A DNA stretch of 64,000 bases, taken from assembly GCA_039587215.1 (NCBI GenBank), contig JBDHIW010000001.1, positions 3,175 to 67,174 on the forward strand. Direction: 5' to 3'. The notes beneath the pieces were generated by a model. That model made no database searches, was not told the origin of the DNA, and saw only the letters and a list, made by a program, of their open reading frames with translations. This DNA comes from CAMYLY01 sp039587215. Lineage in GTDB: Bacteria > Gemmatimonadota > Gemmatimonadetes > Gemmatimonadales > GWC2-71-9. Position 1 is the first letter of the stretch. Each line of letters starts with the position of its first letter. Below are positions 9,084 through 17,039 of this stretch, piece by piece. The position numbers and the translations under genes are program-made.

Positions 9084-9931
9084 CGACCGTGGACCGCGAC
9101 ACGCGCAGATCGGTGGCCGGAGTAGCGGTCTACTACATCCTGCTGATCGGAGCGAATTGGCTCCTGAGCCGGTACGTGCCCGCGTGGGCCGAGCTTTTTG
9201 CGCAGGGCCGTCTGGAAGAGCTGTCTCGGGCGCCGCTCGACCTCTCGGCCCCGCCGACCGGGAGCCCCCTCGCCACGTCCTGGCTCTCCGCCGGCGCGGC
9301 GATGGTCGGCGCCCTGCTGCTCGTGATCCCCGTTGCCTGGGTGTACATCATCACGAAGCGCAACCTGAGCTATGACCCCTCGGTGGTGCAGACGATCATC
9401 ATTCTGCCCATCGCCGTCGCCGGCATCGTTCTGGTCGTGCAGCACAGCCTCACGCTCGCCTTCAGTCTCGCGGGGATCGTCGCGGCCGTCCGCTTCCGGA
9501 ACACGCTCAAGGACACCAAGGACGCCGTGTACGTGTTCCTGGCCATCGGGGTGGGCCTCTCCGCAGGCGTGCAGGCCTTCGCCATCGCGGTCACGATGTC
9601 GGTCGTGTTTAACCTCGTGGTGCTGGGCCTGTGGCGCTTCAACGTGGGGAACATCTATGCCACGGCGGGCACACCGAGCGATGCCGGGTCGACGTATCAC
9701 GGCACCGTGCACGTGCGGGGAGGCGACCCGACGGAGGTGGCTCCTCTCGTGGAGGGCGTGCTCACGGCCGACACCAAGAAGTGGCAGCGCGTGGACGACG
9801 TCGATGACGGCCTCGCGTACCTCGTCCAGTTCAAGAAGAAGAAGAACCCGCCGCCGGTCGTCGTCGAGACGATCCGCATGCGCGGGGCGCGCTTCAACGT
9901 GCACGTCGAATACGTGCCGCACGGCGGCTGA
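9068..9931 (+). CDS. DUF4956 integral membrane protein
   Basis: 287 residues with four or five membrane segments: about residues 16-35, 78-100, 112-130 and 140-185, including GIVAAVRFRNTLKDTKDAVY, the conserved loop of DUF4956. The C-terminal 90 residues are cytoplasmic and end in a basic KKKKNPPPVVV stretch and a short beta-rich domain. DUF4956 proteins are linked by neighbourhood to VTC/CYTH polyphosphate polymerases and may be their membrane partner; the function is unproven. The GTG at 9068 overlaps the previous gene; a second GTG at 9089, with GGGGAG 10 nt upstream, is an equally good start. The next gene begins 6 nt after the stop. Confidence 0.82.
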   Translation: MPGSLTTVDRDTRRSVAGVAVYYILLIGANWLLSRYVPAWAELFAQGRLEELSRAPLDLSAPPTGSPLATSWLSAGAAMVGALLLVIPVAWVYIITKRNLSYDPSVVQTIIILPIAVAGIVLVVQHSLTLAFSLAGIVAAVRFRNTLKDTKDAVYVFLAIGVGLSAGVQAFAIAVTMSVVFNLVVLGLWRFNVGNIYATAGTPSDAGSTYHGTVHVRGGDPTEVAPLVEGVLTADTKKWQRVDDVDDGLAYLVQFKKKKNPPPVVVETIRMRGARFNVHVEYVPHGG

Positions 9932-9937
9932 GCGCCC

Positions 9938-12900
9938 ATGACCGACGAGATTCGCTTCGACGTTCCCGTTCGCGACACGCTGTCGCGGCTTACGGAGGAG
10001 CCCCTCCCGCTGAGCATGCGCGAGGGCGCTTCGCGCCGCGACGCCTTCCGCGACGTGTTCTACGACACGAAGACGCGGGATCTGCATGAGCGGGGGATCA
10101 CGGTCACCATCCGCCACCGCGTGGACGACACCCGCGAACTCCTGCTCGGGATCTCCGGGCTCGGGACCGCGCGGATGGAGTATCGCGCCGAAACGACAGC
10201 CAGCGACGCCACCGCGATCTTCGCCAGCGACTCCGACCCTGCACGGCGCCTGCGCGCGCTCGTGGACCCAAGCCGGCTCGTCTCGTGTCTCGAACTCACC
10301 GTCGACCGCCAGGTTCGCGCGGCGTGGAAGGGATTCATCCCCCGCGCGCAGTTCGAAGTGACGTACGAGTCGCTCATCGCCCGTGCCGAAGAGCTCAAGT
10401 CCGAGTACTGGCAGGTCGCGGTCCGGCGCATTCGGAAGGGCGGCCCTGAGCTCGAGGCCGTCGCCGCCGCCCTGGCGGAGCCGCACGGCCTGCGCATCGC
10501 GCAGGACAACCCCCTGGCCCGCGGCATGCACGCGCTCGACACCATCGAGAGCCAGGCCCTGGTCGACGCGGTCCAGTCGCACCACGAGGTCACGGTGCTG
10601 GCGGTCGAATCCGGCCGGATCGCGCTGCAGCGCGCCCGGGACGACCTGCGTCTGCCGTTCCGCCTGGGCAGCGGGGAGGACATGTGCCGCGAGCTGATGC
10701 GTGAGGCCTTCGGCAGCGGTGAGGGGCAGCTCGTAAAACTGGGCGTGGTTCCGGCCACCCCCAGCCGCCCGGCGATCGACGTGTGGCTCGCCCGTCGCCT
10801 CGCCCGTTCCGTCGCGTCCGCGACGGCGGCCTATCAGTGGTTCCTCCCGTCCGAGATTCTCGAACGCGTCGGGTCCCCCGTGCTGCGCGACCCGCGCACC
10901 CTGGCGGCGCTCACGATCGCGTCGCGCTCGGAGTCGCTGCCCGAATGGTCCGACGGCGCGCGCGAGGGATGGCGCGGCGAAACCAGCCTCCCGACCGACG
11001 AGTTCGCGGTCTCGTCACGCCAGACCCTGACCGCCCTGCAGGTCCCGATGCTCCGCGAGGAGGCCCTCGACGTCAAGACGCGCGCGCCCGAGCAGTACCT
11101 CAACGCGGAGCTGAGCTGGCTCGCCTTCAACCTGCGCGTGCTCGCGCTCGCGGAGGACCCCTCGATCCCCCTCCTCGCCCGCGTGCGGTTCCTCGCGATC
11201 TCCAACATGAACCTGGACGAGTTCTTCCAGGTGAAGATCGCCGGACTCAAGCAGGCGACCGCCCTCGGGATCACCGACCTGTCGGCGGACGGCATGACGC
11301 CGGAAGAGCAGCTGGATGCCCTGCTGATCCGTGTGCGGGCGTTCGTCGAGCGACAGTACCGCTGCCTGGAGGAGCTGATGCAGCGCGACCTCGTCGCGGA
11401 AGGCATCCGGATCCGACAGTGGTCGGATCTCACCGACGACGAGGCCGCCGGACTGCGAACCTATTTCGAGACGCAGGCCTTCCCACTGCTGACGCCGCGC
11501 GCCATCACGCGGGCACCGGGTCACCCGTTCCCGATGATCGACGAGCAGCAGATGTCGCTTGCCGTCCTCGTGCACGACCCGGCCACTCAGCGCACCCAGC
11601 TTGCGCAGCTCAAGGTTCCCGACTCGCTCCCCCGCTTCGTCCGCCTGCCCAACACGGACGACGTCGTCGCACTGGAGGAGATCATTCAAGCCTGCGCGGG
11701 GTCCCTCTATCCAGGACGTGAGATCGAGGGGATCTATCCGTTTCGCGTCATTCGGGCGGGTGACATCGACCTCGACGAGCGGTCCGCCTCGAGCTTCGCG
11801 CAGGCGATCGAGGAACAGCTCCGGCGTCGCGCTATCGCCCCCGTCGTGCGCTTCGACGCGGTTGCGACCATGCCCGACACGGTGCGGGACACGCTGCTCC
11901 GCGAGATGCGATTCGAGGACTCGAGCCAGTCCGGGGGGCTCACCGACGCCGACGTCTACGACGTGCCGGGCATGATCGACCTGAGTGGACTCTCGGATCT
12001 CACCAAGCTGGCGCGCCCGGAACTGGACTATCCCGCGTTCACCGCCGCGAGCCCGTTCCCCGACGACCGCTCGATCTTCGACCTGCTCGACGAGGGCGAC
12101 CGCCTCGTCCATCACCCCTACGACGCGTTCGCGTCCACCTTCGAGCGGTTCGTGGTCGAGGCGGCCGACGACCCCGACGTGGTCGCCATCAAGCTCACGC
12201 TCTACCGCCCCGGCGGCCCGTCGCTCATGGGCGACGCGATCCGGCGTGCCGCCGAGTCGGGCAAGGACGTGTCGGTGTTCGTGGAACTCAAGGCGCGCTT
12301 CGACGAGCAACGGAACATTGGGTGGGCGAAACAGCTCGAGCGTGCGGGCATCCAAGTGGTGACCGGGCTGGTGAAGTACAAGACGCACGCGAAGATCGCC
12401 CTGGTGGTGCGCCGCGCGGGCAGCGAGCTCAAGCGCTACGTCCAGATCAGCACGGGGAACTACAACCCGCACTCGTCGAAGCTGTACACCGACTTCGGGC
12501 TCTTCACCGCGGATCCCGGCGTCACCGCGGACGTGCACACGCTCTTCAACGAACTCACCGGATCGACCCAGGCGCCGCAGGCGGAATACGCGCACCTCCT
12601 CGTCGCACCGACGAACATGCGGGACCGGTTCCTGACGATGATCGAGCGGGAGATGGAGCACGCGCGCCGCGGACGGCCCGCGAGCATCCGCGCGAAGATG
12701 AACGCGCTGGCCGACCCAACGATCATCGAGGCCCTGTACCGCGCCTCGCAGAGCGGCGTCGACATCGACCTCGTCATCCGAGGCTTCTGTGTGCTGCGAC
12801 CGGGCGTTCCGAACCTCTCGGAGCGGATTCGCGTCGTCTCCCTGCTCGGGCGGTTCCTCGAGCATGCACGCGTCTTCGCCTTCCACAACGGCGGCGAGCC

Positions 12901-13162
12901 TGAGTACTACCTCGGCTCGGCCGACTGGCGGCCACGCAACCTCAAGCGGCGTGTCGAGGTGATGGCGCCGGTGCGTGACCCCGAGCTCCAGGCCCGCCTG
13001 GACTCCATGCTCCGCGCAGAAATCGACGACGCGCTGGCCTGGGAACTCGGATCGGACGGGACCTATACCCAGGTGACGGCCCCAACTGGTATGGAGCTCG
13101 TCGGCTCCCAGGAGCTGTTTCTGCGCGAAGCCGCTGAGCGGCAGGCCGCCGCCACGCCCTGA
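9938..13162 (+). CDS. ppk1: CYTH/VTC-like domain fused to polyphosphate kinase 1
   Basis: 1,074 residues; ordinary PPK1 is about 690-720. Residues 1 to about 190 look like a CYTH/VTC triphosphate-tunnel domain (FYDTKTRDLHERGITVTIRH), but the N-terminal ExExK metal motif is degenerate (EIRFD at 4-8). Residues about 190-380 are of unknown type. From about 386 a complete PPK1 follows: LNAELSWLAFNLRVL, SNMNLDEFFQVKIAGL, VHHPYDAF, VAIKLTLYRPGG and VELKARFDEQ. The autophosphorylated His is H817 (KTHAK) and the second essential His is H976 (EHARVF). PPK1 makes polyphosphate from ATP reversibly. The CYTH part may bind polyphosphate or couple synthesis to the DUF4956 membrane protein upstream; this is inference. 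A hairpin follows the stop. Confidence 0.92.
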   Translation: MTDEIRFDVPVRDTLSRLTEEPLPLSMREGASRRDAFRDVFYDTKTRDLHERGITVTIRHRVDDTRELLLGISGLGTARMEYRAETTASDATAIFASDSDPARRLRALVDPSRLVSCLELTVDRQVRAAWKGFIPRAQFEVTYESLIARAEELKSEYWQVAVRRIRKGGPELEAVAAALAEPHGLRIAQDNPLARGMHALDTIESQALVDAVQSHHEVTVLAVESGRIALQRARDDLRLPFRLGSGEDMCRELMREAFGSGEGQLVKLGVVPATPSRPAIDVWLARRLARSVASATAAYQWFLPSEILERVGSPVLRDPRTLAALTIASRSESLPEWSDGAREGWRGETSLPTDEFAVSSRQTLTALQVPMLREEALDVKTRAPEQYLNAELSWLAFNLRVLALAEDPSIPLLARVRFLAISNMNLDEFFQVKIAGLKQATALGITDLSADGMTPEEQLDALLIRVRAFVERQYRCLEELMQRDLVAEGIRIRQWSDLTDDEAAGLRTYFETQAFPLLTPRAITRAPGHPFPMIDEQQMSLAVLVHDPATQRTQLAQLKVPDSLPRFVRLPNTDDVVALEEIIQACAGSLYPGREIEGIYPFRVIRAGDIDLDERSASSFAQAIEEQLRRRAIAPVVRFDAVATMPDTVRDTLLREMRFEDSSQSGGLTDADVYDVPGMIDLSGLSDLTKLARPELDYPAFTAASPFPDDRSIFDLLDEGDRLVHHPYDAFASTFERFVVEAADDPDVVAIKLTLYRPGGPSLMGDAIRRAAESGKDVSVFVELKARFDEQRNIGWAKQLERAGIQVVTGLVKYKTHAKIALVVRRAGSELKRYVQISTGNYNPHSSKLYTDFGLFTADPGVTADVHTLFNELTGSTQAPQAEYAHLLVAPTNMRDRFLTMIEREMEHARRGRPASIRAKMNALADPTIIEALYRASQSGVDIDLVIRGFCVLRPGVPNLSERIRVVSLLGRFLEHARVFAFHNGGEPEYYLGSADWRPRNLKRRVEVMAPVRDPELQARLDSMLRAEIDDALAWELGSDGTYTQVTAPTGMELVGSQELFLREAAERQAAATP

Positions 13163-13173
13163 CCCAGGAACCC

Positions 13174-13200
13174 CTCGCGGGACACCGGTGTACCCGCGAG
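13174..13200 (+). terminator. Hairpin terminator after the CYTH-PPK1 gene
   Basis: CTCGCGGG (13174-13181) pairs with CCCGCGAG (13193-13200), and the intervening ACACCGGTGT is itself palindromic, so the stem can extend almost completely. It lies 12 nt after the stop codon. Confidence 0.7.
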
Positions 13201-13259
13201 AGGACAGAATACGGCGTGTGTCAATTCCGTAAGTCGTTTTGTGGCAGCTCCTTAGATTA

Positions 13260-13275
13260 TGGCACGCATCTCGCA
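13260..13275 (+). promoter_or_regulatory. Sigma-54-like -24/-12 promoter
   Basis: TGGCACGCATCTCGCA matches the sigma-54 consensus TGGCACG-N4-TTGCW at every fixed position but one (C for the second T). The invariant GG (13261-13262) and GC (13273-13274) have the required spacing. Transcription would start near 13286, giving a leader of about 56 nt before the ATG at 13342 with AGGAGG at 13331-13336. A match of this quality by chance is possible, and no activator site is identified. Confidence 0.5.
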
Positions 13276-13341
13276 ATTCTCGAAGGGCGCGATGGCGCGC
13301 ACTGCGCCACGGGCATAGCTTGGACTTAGCAGGAGGCGCCC

Positions 13342-15018
13342 ATGCAGAAAGCACTGCTCTTCGCCGCACTCGCCGGATCGACCGTGGCAGCGGCCCCGAC
13401 AGCGGTCCAGGCCCGCCAGGACGATCCCGCCGTCCAGATCACGCTCAACAAGCGTCAGCCGTTCGAGCGCGGTCACCGGGTGAGAGCGTTCGTGCGGACG
13501 GAAGACGACGGTTACCTGCTCGTCCTGCATGCCGAACCCGACGGGCGCATCCGCGTGCTCTTCCCGGTCGATCCGTACCGCGACGATTACGTGCGCGGCG
13601 GCCGTCGGAACGAAATCCGCGGGCGCGGAGATCGCGAAGCTTTCCGGGTCTTCGAGCGAAGCGGAATTGGGACCGTCTTCGCGGCCTTTTCCCGCGACCC
13701 GTTCCAGCTCGGCGCGTTCATTCGCGAGGATCACTGGGACTACCGCGCGCTGGACGAGTGGCGGCTCACCGGAGACCGAGACGCCGAAGCAGAGCTCGTC
13801 GCGCTCGCGCAAGAGATCACCGGGCGCACGTTCTTCGAATACGACGTGCTGCACTACGGTGTCGGAGCCGAGTACGTCGCCCACGGCCACACGCACTACC
13901 GATTCTCGGTCGGGCTGGGCTACGGCTGGCCTTACTACGGCTATGGATCCGGGTGGTACAGCGGCGCGCGGGTCTCCTTCGGCCCGTTCCACGTCGGGTA
14001 CTACACGCGTCCGTACCGACGGTGGCGGTCACTACACTTCTGCGACCCGTTCGTCTACGACGCGTGGGCGTGCGGCCTGGCGTACGACCCGTACTGGTAT
14101 GGCCGGCACTGGGATCCGTGGGTCGACTGGCGCTGGTACGCGCTCGAGCCCTATCGGACGGTGTACTACCAAGCACCGCGCGCGAGGGTCTACTACCGCA
14201 GCCCGCGGTTCGGCCCCACCGCCATTGGGTATGGCAAGTACGCGTTCAAGAACGACGCGCAGTCCGGCCTGACCGGCGGCATCGGCGTGCGCCGTCGAGC
14301 ACCGGAAACCTACCGGGTCGCCGATGCGCGGAGACGCTCGGCCCCCACGACCGTCGCTCCTGGGGTGCGTACCACGGCCGGCCGTCGCGCGGTCGATGAA
14401 ACTCCAGCGCAACGCGCAGGCGCCACCGAGCGGGCGCGGCCGCAGGGCTGGGGCATGACCGACGGGCGACGAGTCGTCCCGTCGACTGAGACCCCGGCAG
14501 CCGACCCGACTCGGAATCGGGCCGTGCCCGGCCGGCGGGGCGTCGATACGCAGCGACCCGAAGCCGGCGGGCAGGCGGTAGACCGTCGGCCGACGCGCCG
14601 CACCGGATCGGTCGCGCCGCCGAGGACTCGGGCGGACGTCGACGCGGTCGCACCTCGGCGCTCCACGGAGGAGTCCAGCGCCGACCGGGCACCGGCCCGG
14701 ACACCGCGGCGGGTCACCGTCCCCGGACGGACCAGCCCGCGGCCGCAGGCGACGACGCAGCGTGCACCGACGCGATCGACACCGTCGGTCAGGCGCACGC
14801 CCACGCGGAGTACGCCGAGCGCCCAGCGCGCGCCGGCCCGAGGCTCCGTGTCGCGGCAGCCGGCCCGCAGTTCGGGGTCGGTCCGACAGTCGCCTCGCCC
14901 GTCAGTGCGCCAACCGAGCCGGCCGACGGTCCGATCGTCCCGGCCCGCCGTACGCCGCGCGCCGGCACGCACCACCACCCGGCGACCGCGCCCCACCGCG
15001 CGACGGCCGAAGCCATAG
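13342..15018 (+). CDS. Secreted DUF4384-type protein with Tyr/Trp-rich core and Arg/Pro-rich tail
   Basis: 558 residues in three parts after a signal peptide (about 1-25). Residues 30-150 resemble DUF4384 (RVRAFVRTEDDGYLLVLHAE, DGRIRVLFP). Residues about 185-300 are extremely rich in Tyr, Trp and Gly, with two nearby Cys. Residues about 300-558 are low-complexity Arg/Pro/Thr/Ser with repeated TRSTPS and QRAP motifs and a very basic charge, likely disordered and suited to binding polyanions. Start: ATG with AGGAGG 5 nt upstream. It is monocistronic, with a sigma-54-like promoter upstream and a hairpin after. It follows the polyphosphate cluster, but a link is only suggestive. Confidence 0.78.
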   Translation: MQKALLFAALAGSTVAAAPTAVQARQDDPAVQITLNKRQPFERGHRVRAFVRTEDDGYLLVLHAEPDGRIRVLFPVDPYRDDYVRGGRRNEIRGRGDREAFRVFERSGIGTVFAAFSRDPFQLGAFIREDHWDYRALDEWRLTGDRDAEAELVALAQEITGRTFFEYDVLHYGVGAEYVAHGHTHYRFSVGLGYGWPYYGYGSGWYSGARVSFGPFHVGYYTRPYRRWRSLHFCDPFVYDAWACGLAYDPYWYGRHWDPWVDWRWYALEPYRTVYYQAPRARVYYRSPRFGPTAIGYGKYAFKNDAQSGLTGGIGVRRRAPETYRVADARRRSAPTTVAPGVRTTAGRRAVDETPAQRAGATERARPQGWGMTDGRRVVPSTETPAADPTRNRAVPGRRGVDTQRPEAGGQAVDRRPTRRTGSVAPPRTRADVDAVAPRRSTEESSADRAPARTPRRVTVPGRTSPRPQATTQRAPTRSTPSVRRTPTRSTPSAQRAPARGSVSRQPARSSGSVRQSPRPSVRQPSRPTVRSSRPAVRRAPARTTTRRPRPTARRPKP

Positions 15019-15043
15019 CGCGGCAGGGAACGAGCGGCCGGAC

Positions 15044-15071
15044 CGAGGGGGAGCCCCAGGGCTCCCCCTCG
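15044..15071 (+). terminator. Hairpin terminator after the DUF4384 gene
   Basis: Perfect 11-bp stem, CGAGGGGGAGC (15044-15054) with GCTCCCCCTCG (15061-15071), around a 6-nt loop. Confidence 0.8.
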
Positions 15072-15103
15072 TGCGTTCGGGCCTCGCGGAACGCAGACCA
15101 CCG

Positions 15104-15112
15104 TGCTACTAT
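15104..15112 (+). promoter_or_regulatory. Extended -10 promoter element
   Basis: TGCTACTAT fits an extended -10 (TGn followed by TACTAT). A start near 15119 would give a leader of about 40 nt carrying the GAGGAG ribosome site of the 81-residue protein. No good -35 is seen, as expected for extended -10 promoters. Confidence 0.4.
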
Positions 15113-15157
15113 CCCGAACAGAATTCTGACACCACCGTCGCCTGAGGAGATCCGTTC

Positions 15158-15403
15158 ATGTCGGCCGTGAAGATCGAGCACTTCGTCGAAAAACTCGAAG
15201 AGCTGAAGCGGGAAATGGATGCCGGGATGTTGCGGCACGGTGAGTACGACCAGCGGCTTGCCCGGGTCATCAGTGAGCTCCGCGACCGGAAGCTCGAGGC
15301 GACTCGAGAGGAGATCCACTCGACTCTGGACGACCTGCTCAGCCGCGGCGTGATCACGCCGTCCGTCAAGATCCACCTGCAGTCGCGGCTGGGCCTGGAC
15401 TAG
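15158..15403 (+). CDS. Small hypothetical alpha-helical protein
   Basis: 81 residues of unrecognised family, predicted all-helical and charged (KIEHFVEKLEELKREMDAG, YDQRLARVISELRDRKLEA), without signal peptide or membrane segment, so cytoplasmic. GAGGAG lies about 9 nt before the ATG, and a promoter-like extended -10 and flanking hairpins isolate it as its own transcription unit, which supports it being a real gene. The C-terminal part (LLSRGVITPSVKIHLQSRL) could be a small helical binding domain; no function can be given. Confidence 0.75.
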   Translation: MSAVKIEHFVEKLEELKREMDAGMLRHGEYDQRLARVISELRDRKLEATREEIHSTLDDLLSRGVITPSVKIHLQSRLGLD

Positions 15404-15424
15404 CACGGCCGAACCGTCGATGTG

Positions 15425-15459
15425 CGACCCGACCCGCGGCCCGCCCGCGGGTCGGGTCG
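15425..15459 (+). terminator. Hairpin terminator after the 81-residue gene
   Basis: Perfect 15-bp stem: CGACCCGACCCGCGG (15425-15439) pairs with 15445-15459 around a 5-nt loop, followed by GTTGCGTT. It is one of the strongest hairpins in the window. Confidence 0.85.
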
Positions 15460-15557
15460 TTGCGTTCGTGCGCCGATGAAGCGCTGCGTCGCGCGTTGTC
15501 CCACGAGTCGGTAGCTTGCATCATCCCCTGCAGGAACACCTCAATCGGGAGAGGACC

Positions 15558-16214
15558 ATGCGGAAGCTCGTGTTGACCGCGGCATGTGTCGCTTTGTGCA
15601 GCTCGACCGCGTTCGCGCAGACGGTGGGAATCGGCATCAAGGGAGGGACCCTCGGCGTCGGCGGCGATCTCGCCGTGCAGCTGCACGAGCGCGTCGGCGT
15701 GCGCGCCGGCATCGGCATCTTCCCGCTCACCCCGAAGTTCAACGTCTCGGACATCAGGTGGGCGATCGACCTACCGTCGCCTCAGTACTCGGCGATGCTC
15801 GACCTGTTCTTACTGGGCCCCCTGCGGCTGACCGGCGGTGTCATGCTCTCGCCCGACGACATCATCGTGGACGCCGACCTCAGCGGCGTCACGACCACAG
15901 TCGACATCGGCGGTACGGCCTACCAGGTGTCCGACGTCGGCACGCTCACGGGCGTGATCGTCAACAAGGATATCGCCCCGTACGCCGGGATCGGGCTTGG
16001 GCGCGTCGGCGGTCGGGGGCTCGGGTTCTTCCTGGACGCCGGGGTGGCATTCCAGGGAGCGCCCACGGTGACGCTGTCGTCCAGCGGCGGCACGCTCTCG
16101 GGCAATGCGGTGCTCAACACGGCGCTGAACACGGAGTCCGGACAGATCGAGGACGCGGTCGATCTCATCAAGTACTACCCCGTGCTCCAGCTGGGCATCC
16201 GGTACGGCTTCTAA
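15558..16214 (+). CDS. Outer-membrane beta-barrel-like secreted protein
   Basis: 218 residues. The signal peptide MRKLVLTAACVALCSSTAFA ends before QTVGIG. The mature part alternates hydrophobic and polar residues in Gly-rich strands (GIKGGTLGVGGDLAVQLHER, LGRVGGRGLGFFLDAGVAFQ) and ends in LQLGIRYGF, the C-terminal Phe typical of outer-membrane barrels. The length fits an eight-strand barrel. No ligand is predicted. The internal ATG at 15558 is chosen over the in-frame one at 15516 because it begins the signal peptide and has GGGAGAGG upstream. Terminator hairpins flank it on both sides. Confidence 0.8.
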   Translation: MRKLVLTAACVALCSSTAFAQTVGIGIKGGTLGVGGDLAVQLHERVGVRAGIGIFPLTPKFNVSDIRWAIDLPSPQYSAMLDLFLLGPLRLTGGVMLSPDDIIVDADLSGVTTTVDIGGTAYQVSDVGTLTGVIVNKDIAPYAGIGLGRVGGRGLGFFLDAGVAFQGAPTVTLSSSGGTLSGNAVLNTALNTESGQIEDAVDLIKYYPVLQLGIRYGF

Positions 16215-16220
16215 CGCGTC

Positions 16221-16244
16221 GGGCCGGCGGCACGCCGCCGGCCC
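16221..16244. terminator. Bidirectional hairpin terminator
   Basis: GGGCCGGCGG (16221-16230) pairs perfectly with CCGCCGGCCC (16235-16244) around a 4-nt CACG loop, between the convergent barrel gene and the membrane-protein gene. Confidence 0.8.
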
Positions 16245-16247
16245 GGT

Positions 16248-16913
16248 TCACCGCCCCAGTGAGACGTGGAGGTGGTCGGCCGTCCCGACGTGACGCAGCG
16301 TATCGAACCCCATCATCTCGAAGTACCACTGCGTGAGTGCGTTGCGGAGGCCGCTGCGCCCGTTCGTCCGAAGGTCCATGGCGTGGGCAAACCCGTCGTC
16401 TTGCACGAAGTGCCGCGACGATGTCAGAACGTCGAGTCCCATCGCGGCGTAGTCCTGCGGAACGCGATCGAAATCCGTCGCCACAAGATCCCGATCCACG
16501 ACGAGCCAGGTCGACAACCCCAGTCGGAGAAGCGGGTGAATCGTCCGGTATTCGGTGCGCACGGCCTCCGTCTTGGCATTGGCCGCCGACAGGTGCACGA
16601 GCCCGAGGCCGCAGTAGACGAGCACCGTCGGTGCCGCGACCCACTGCAGGACGAAGCGCCATCGCGCGCGGCCCGTCAGCCGACGAACGAGGATCGCCCC
16701 GTACACCGAGAGCACCACCGCCGCGCCGACGGCGGCCGCCGCGATCGCCGCGGCAGTGGGCCATGCCCGCTCGACATAGAGATAGGTGGCGCCGCGCACG
16801 AGGGTGACGAAGGGAAGCGCCACCAGCGCGAGCGCTGTCAGGAGCCGCACGCCGAGGCGAAACAGCAGCCCCACCGCCGAGCGGCGCCGGGTGACGGGTC
16901 GGTCGAGGTCCAT
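16248..16913 (-). CDS. Membrane protein with C-terminal domain resembling LAS-type peptidases
   Basis: 221 residues. Three membrane segments (about residues 18-40, 49-70 and 82-103) are followed by a soluble domain of about 115 residues. That domain contains FAHAMDLRTNGRSG and ends DHLHVSLGR. The HxH near the end and the upstream His/Asp recall the zinc ligands of D-Ala-D-Ala carboxypeptidase-type (LAS) metallopeptidases, but the spacing is not canonical, so peptidase function is a guess. The start is the ATG at 16911-16913 with AGAGGG just upstream; a longer in-frame start at 17006 adds an unlikely basic leader. It is convergent with the barrel gene and divergent from the CAP protein. Confidence 0.68.
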   Translation of the reverse strand: MDLDRPVTRRRSAVGLLFRLGVRLLTALALVALPFVTLVRGATYLYVERAWPTAAAIAAAAVGAAVVLSVYGAILVRRLTGRARWRFVLQWVAAPTVLVYCGLGLVHLSAANAKTEAVRTEYRTIHPLLRLGLSTWLVVDRDLVATDFDRVPQDYAAMGLDVLTSSRHFVQDDGFAHAMDLRTNGRSGLRNALTQWYFEMMGFDTLRHVGTADHLHVSLGR

Positions 16914-17039
16914 GATCCCTCTACGTTCGCGGTCCCGCGACGGTTGCACCAGCAGGCGGACACGCGGCACGTCCTGCCGCACGTGGGGTACCGCACCGAG
17001 TCGCACGCGCTGCAGATCATCGAAGACCGGAGTCCCTCC

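Noticed and set aside
11015..13369. 784-codon minus-strand frame over the CYTH-PPK1 gene
   Set aside because: Antisense to conserved PPK1 motifs; low-complexity Arg/Val/Glu sequence.
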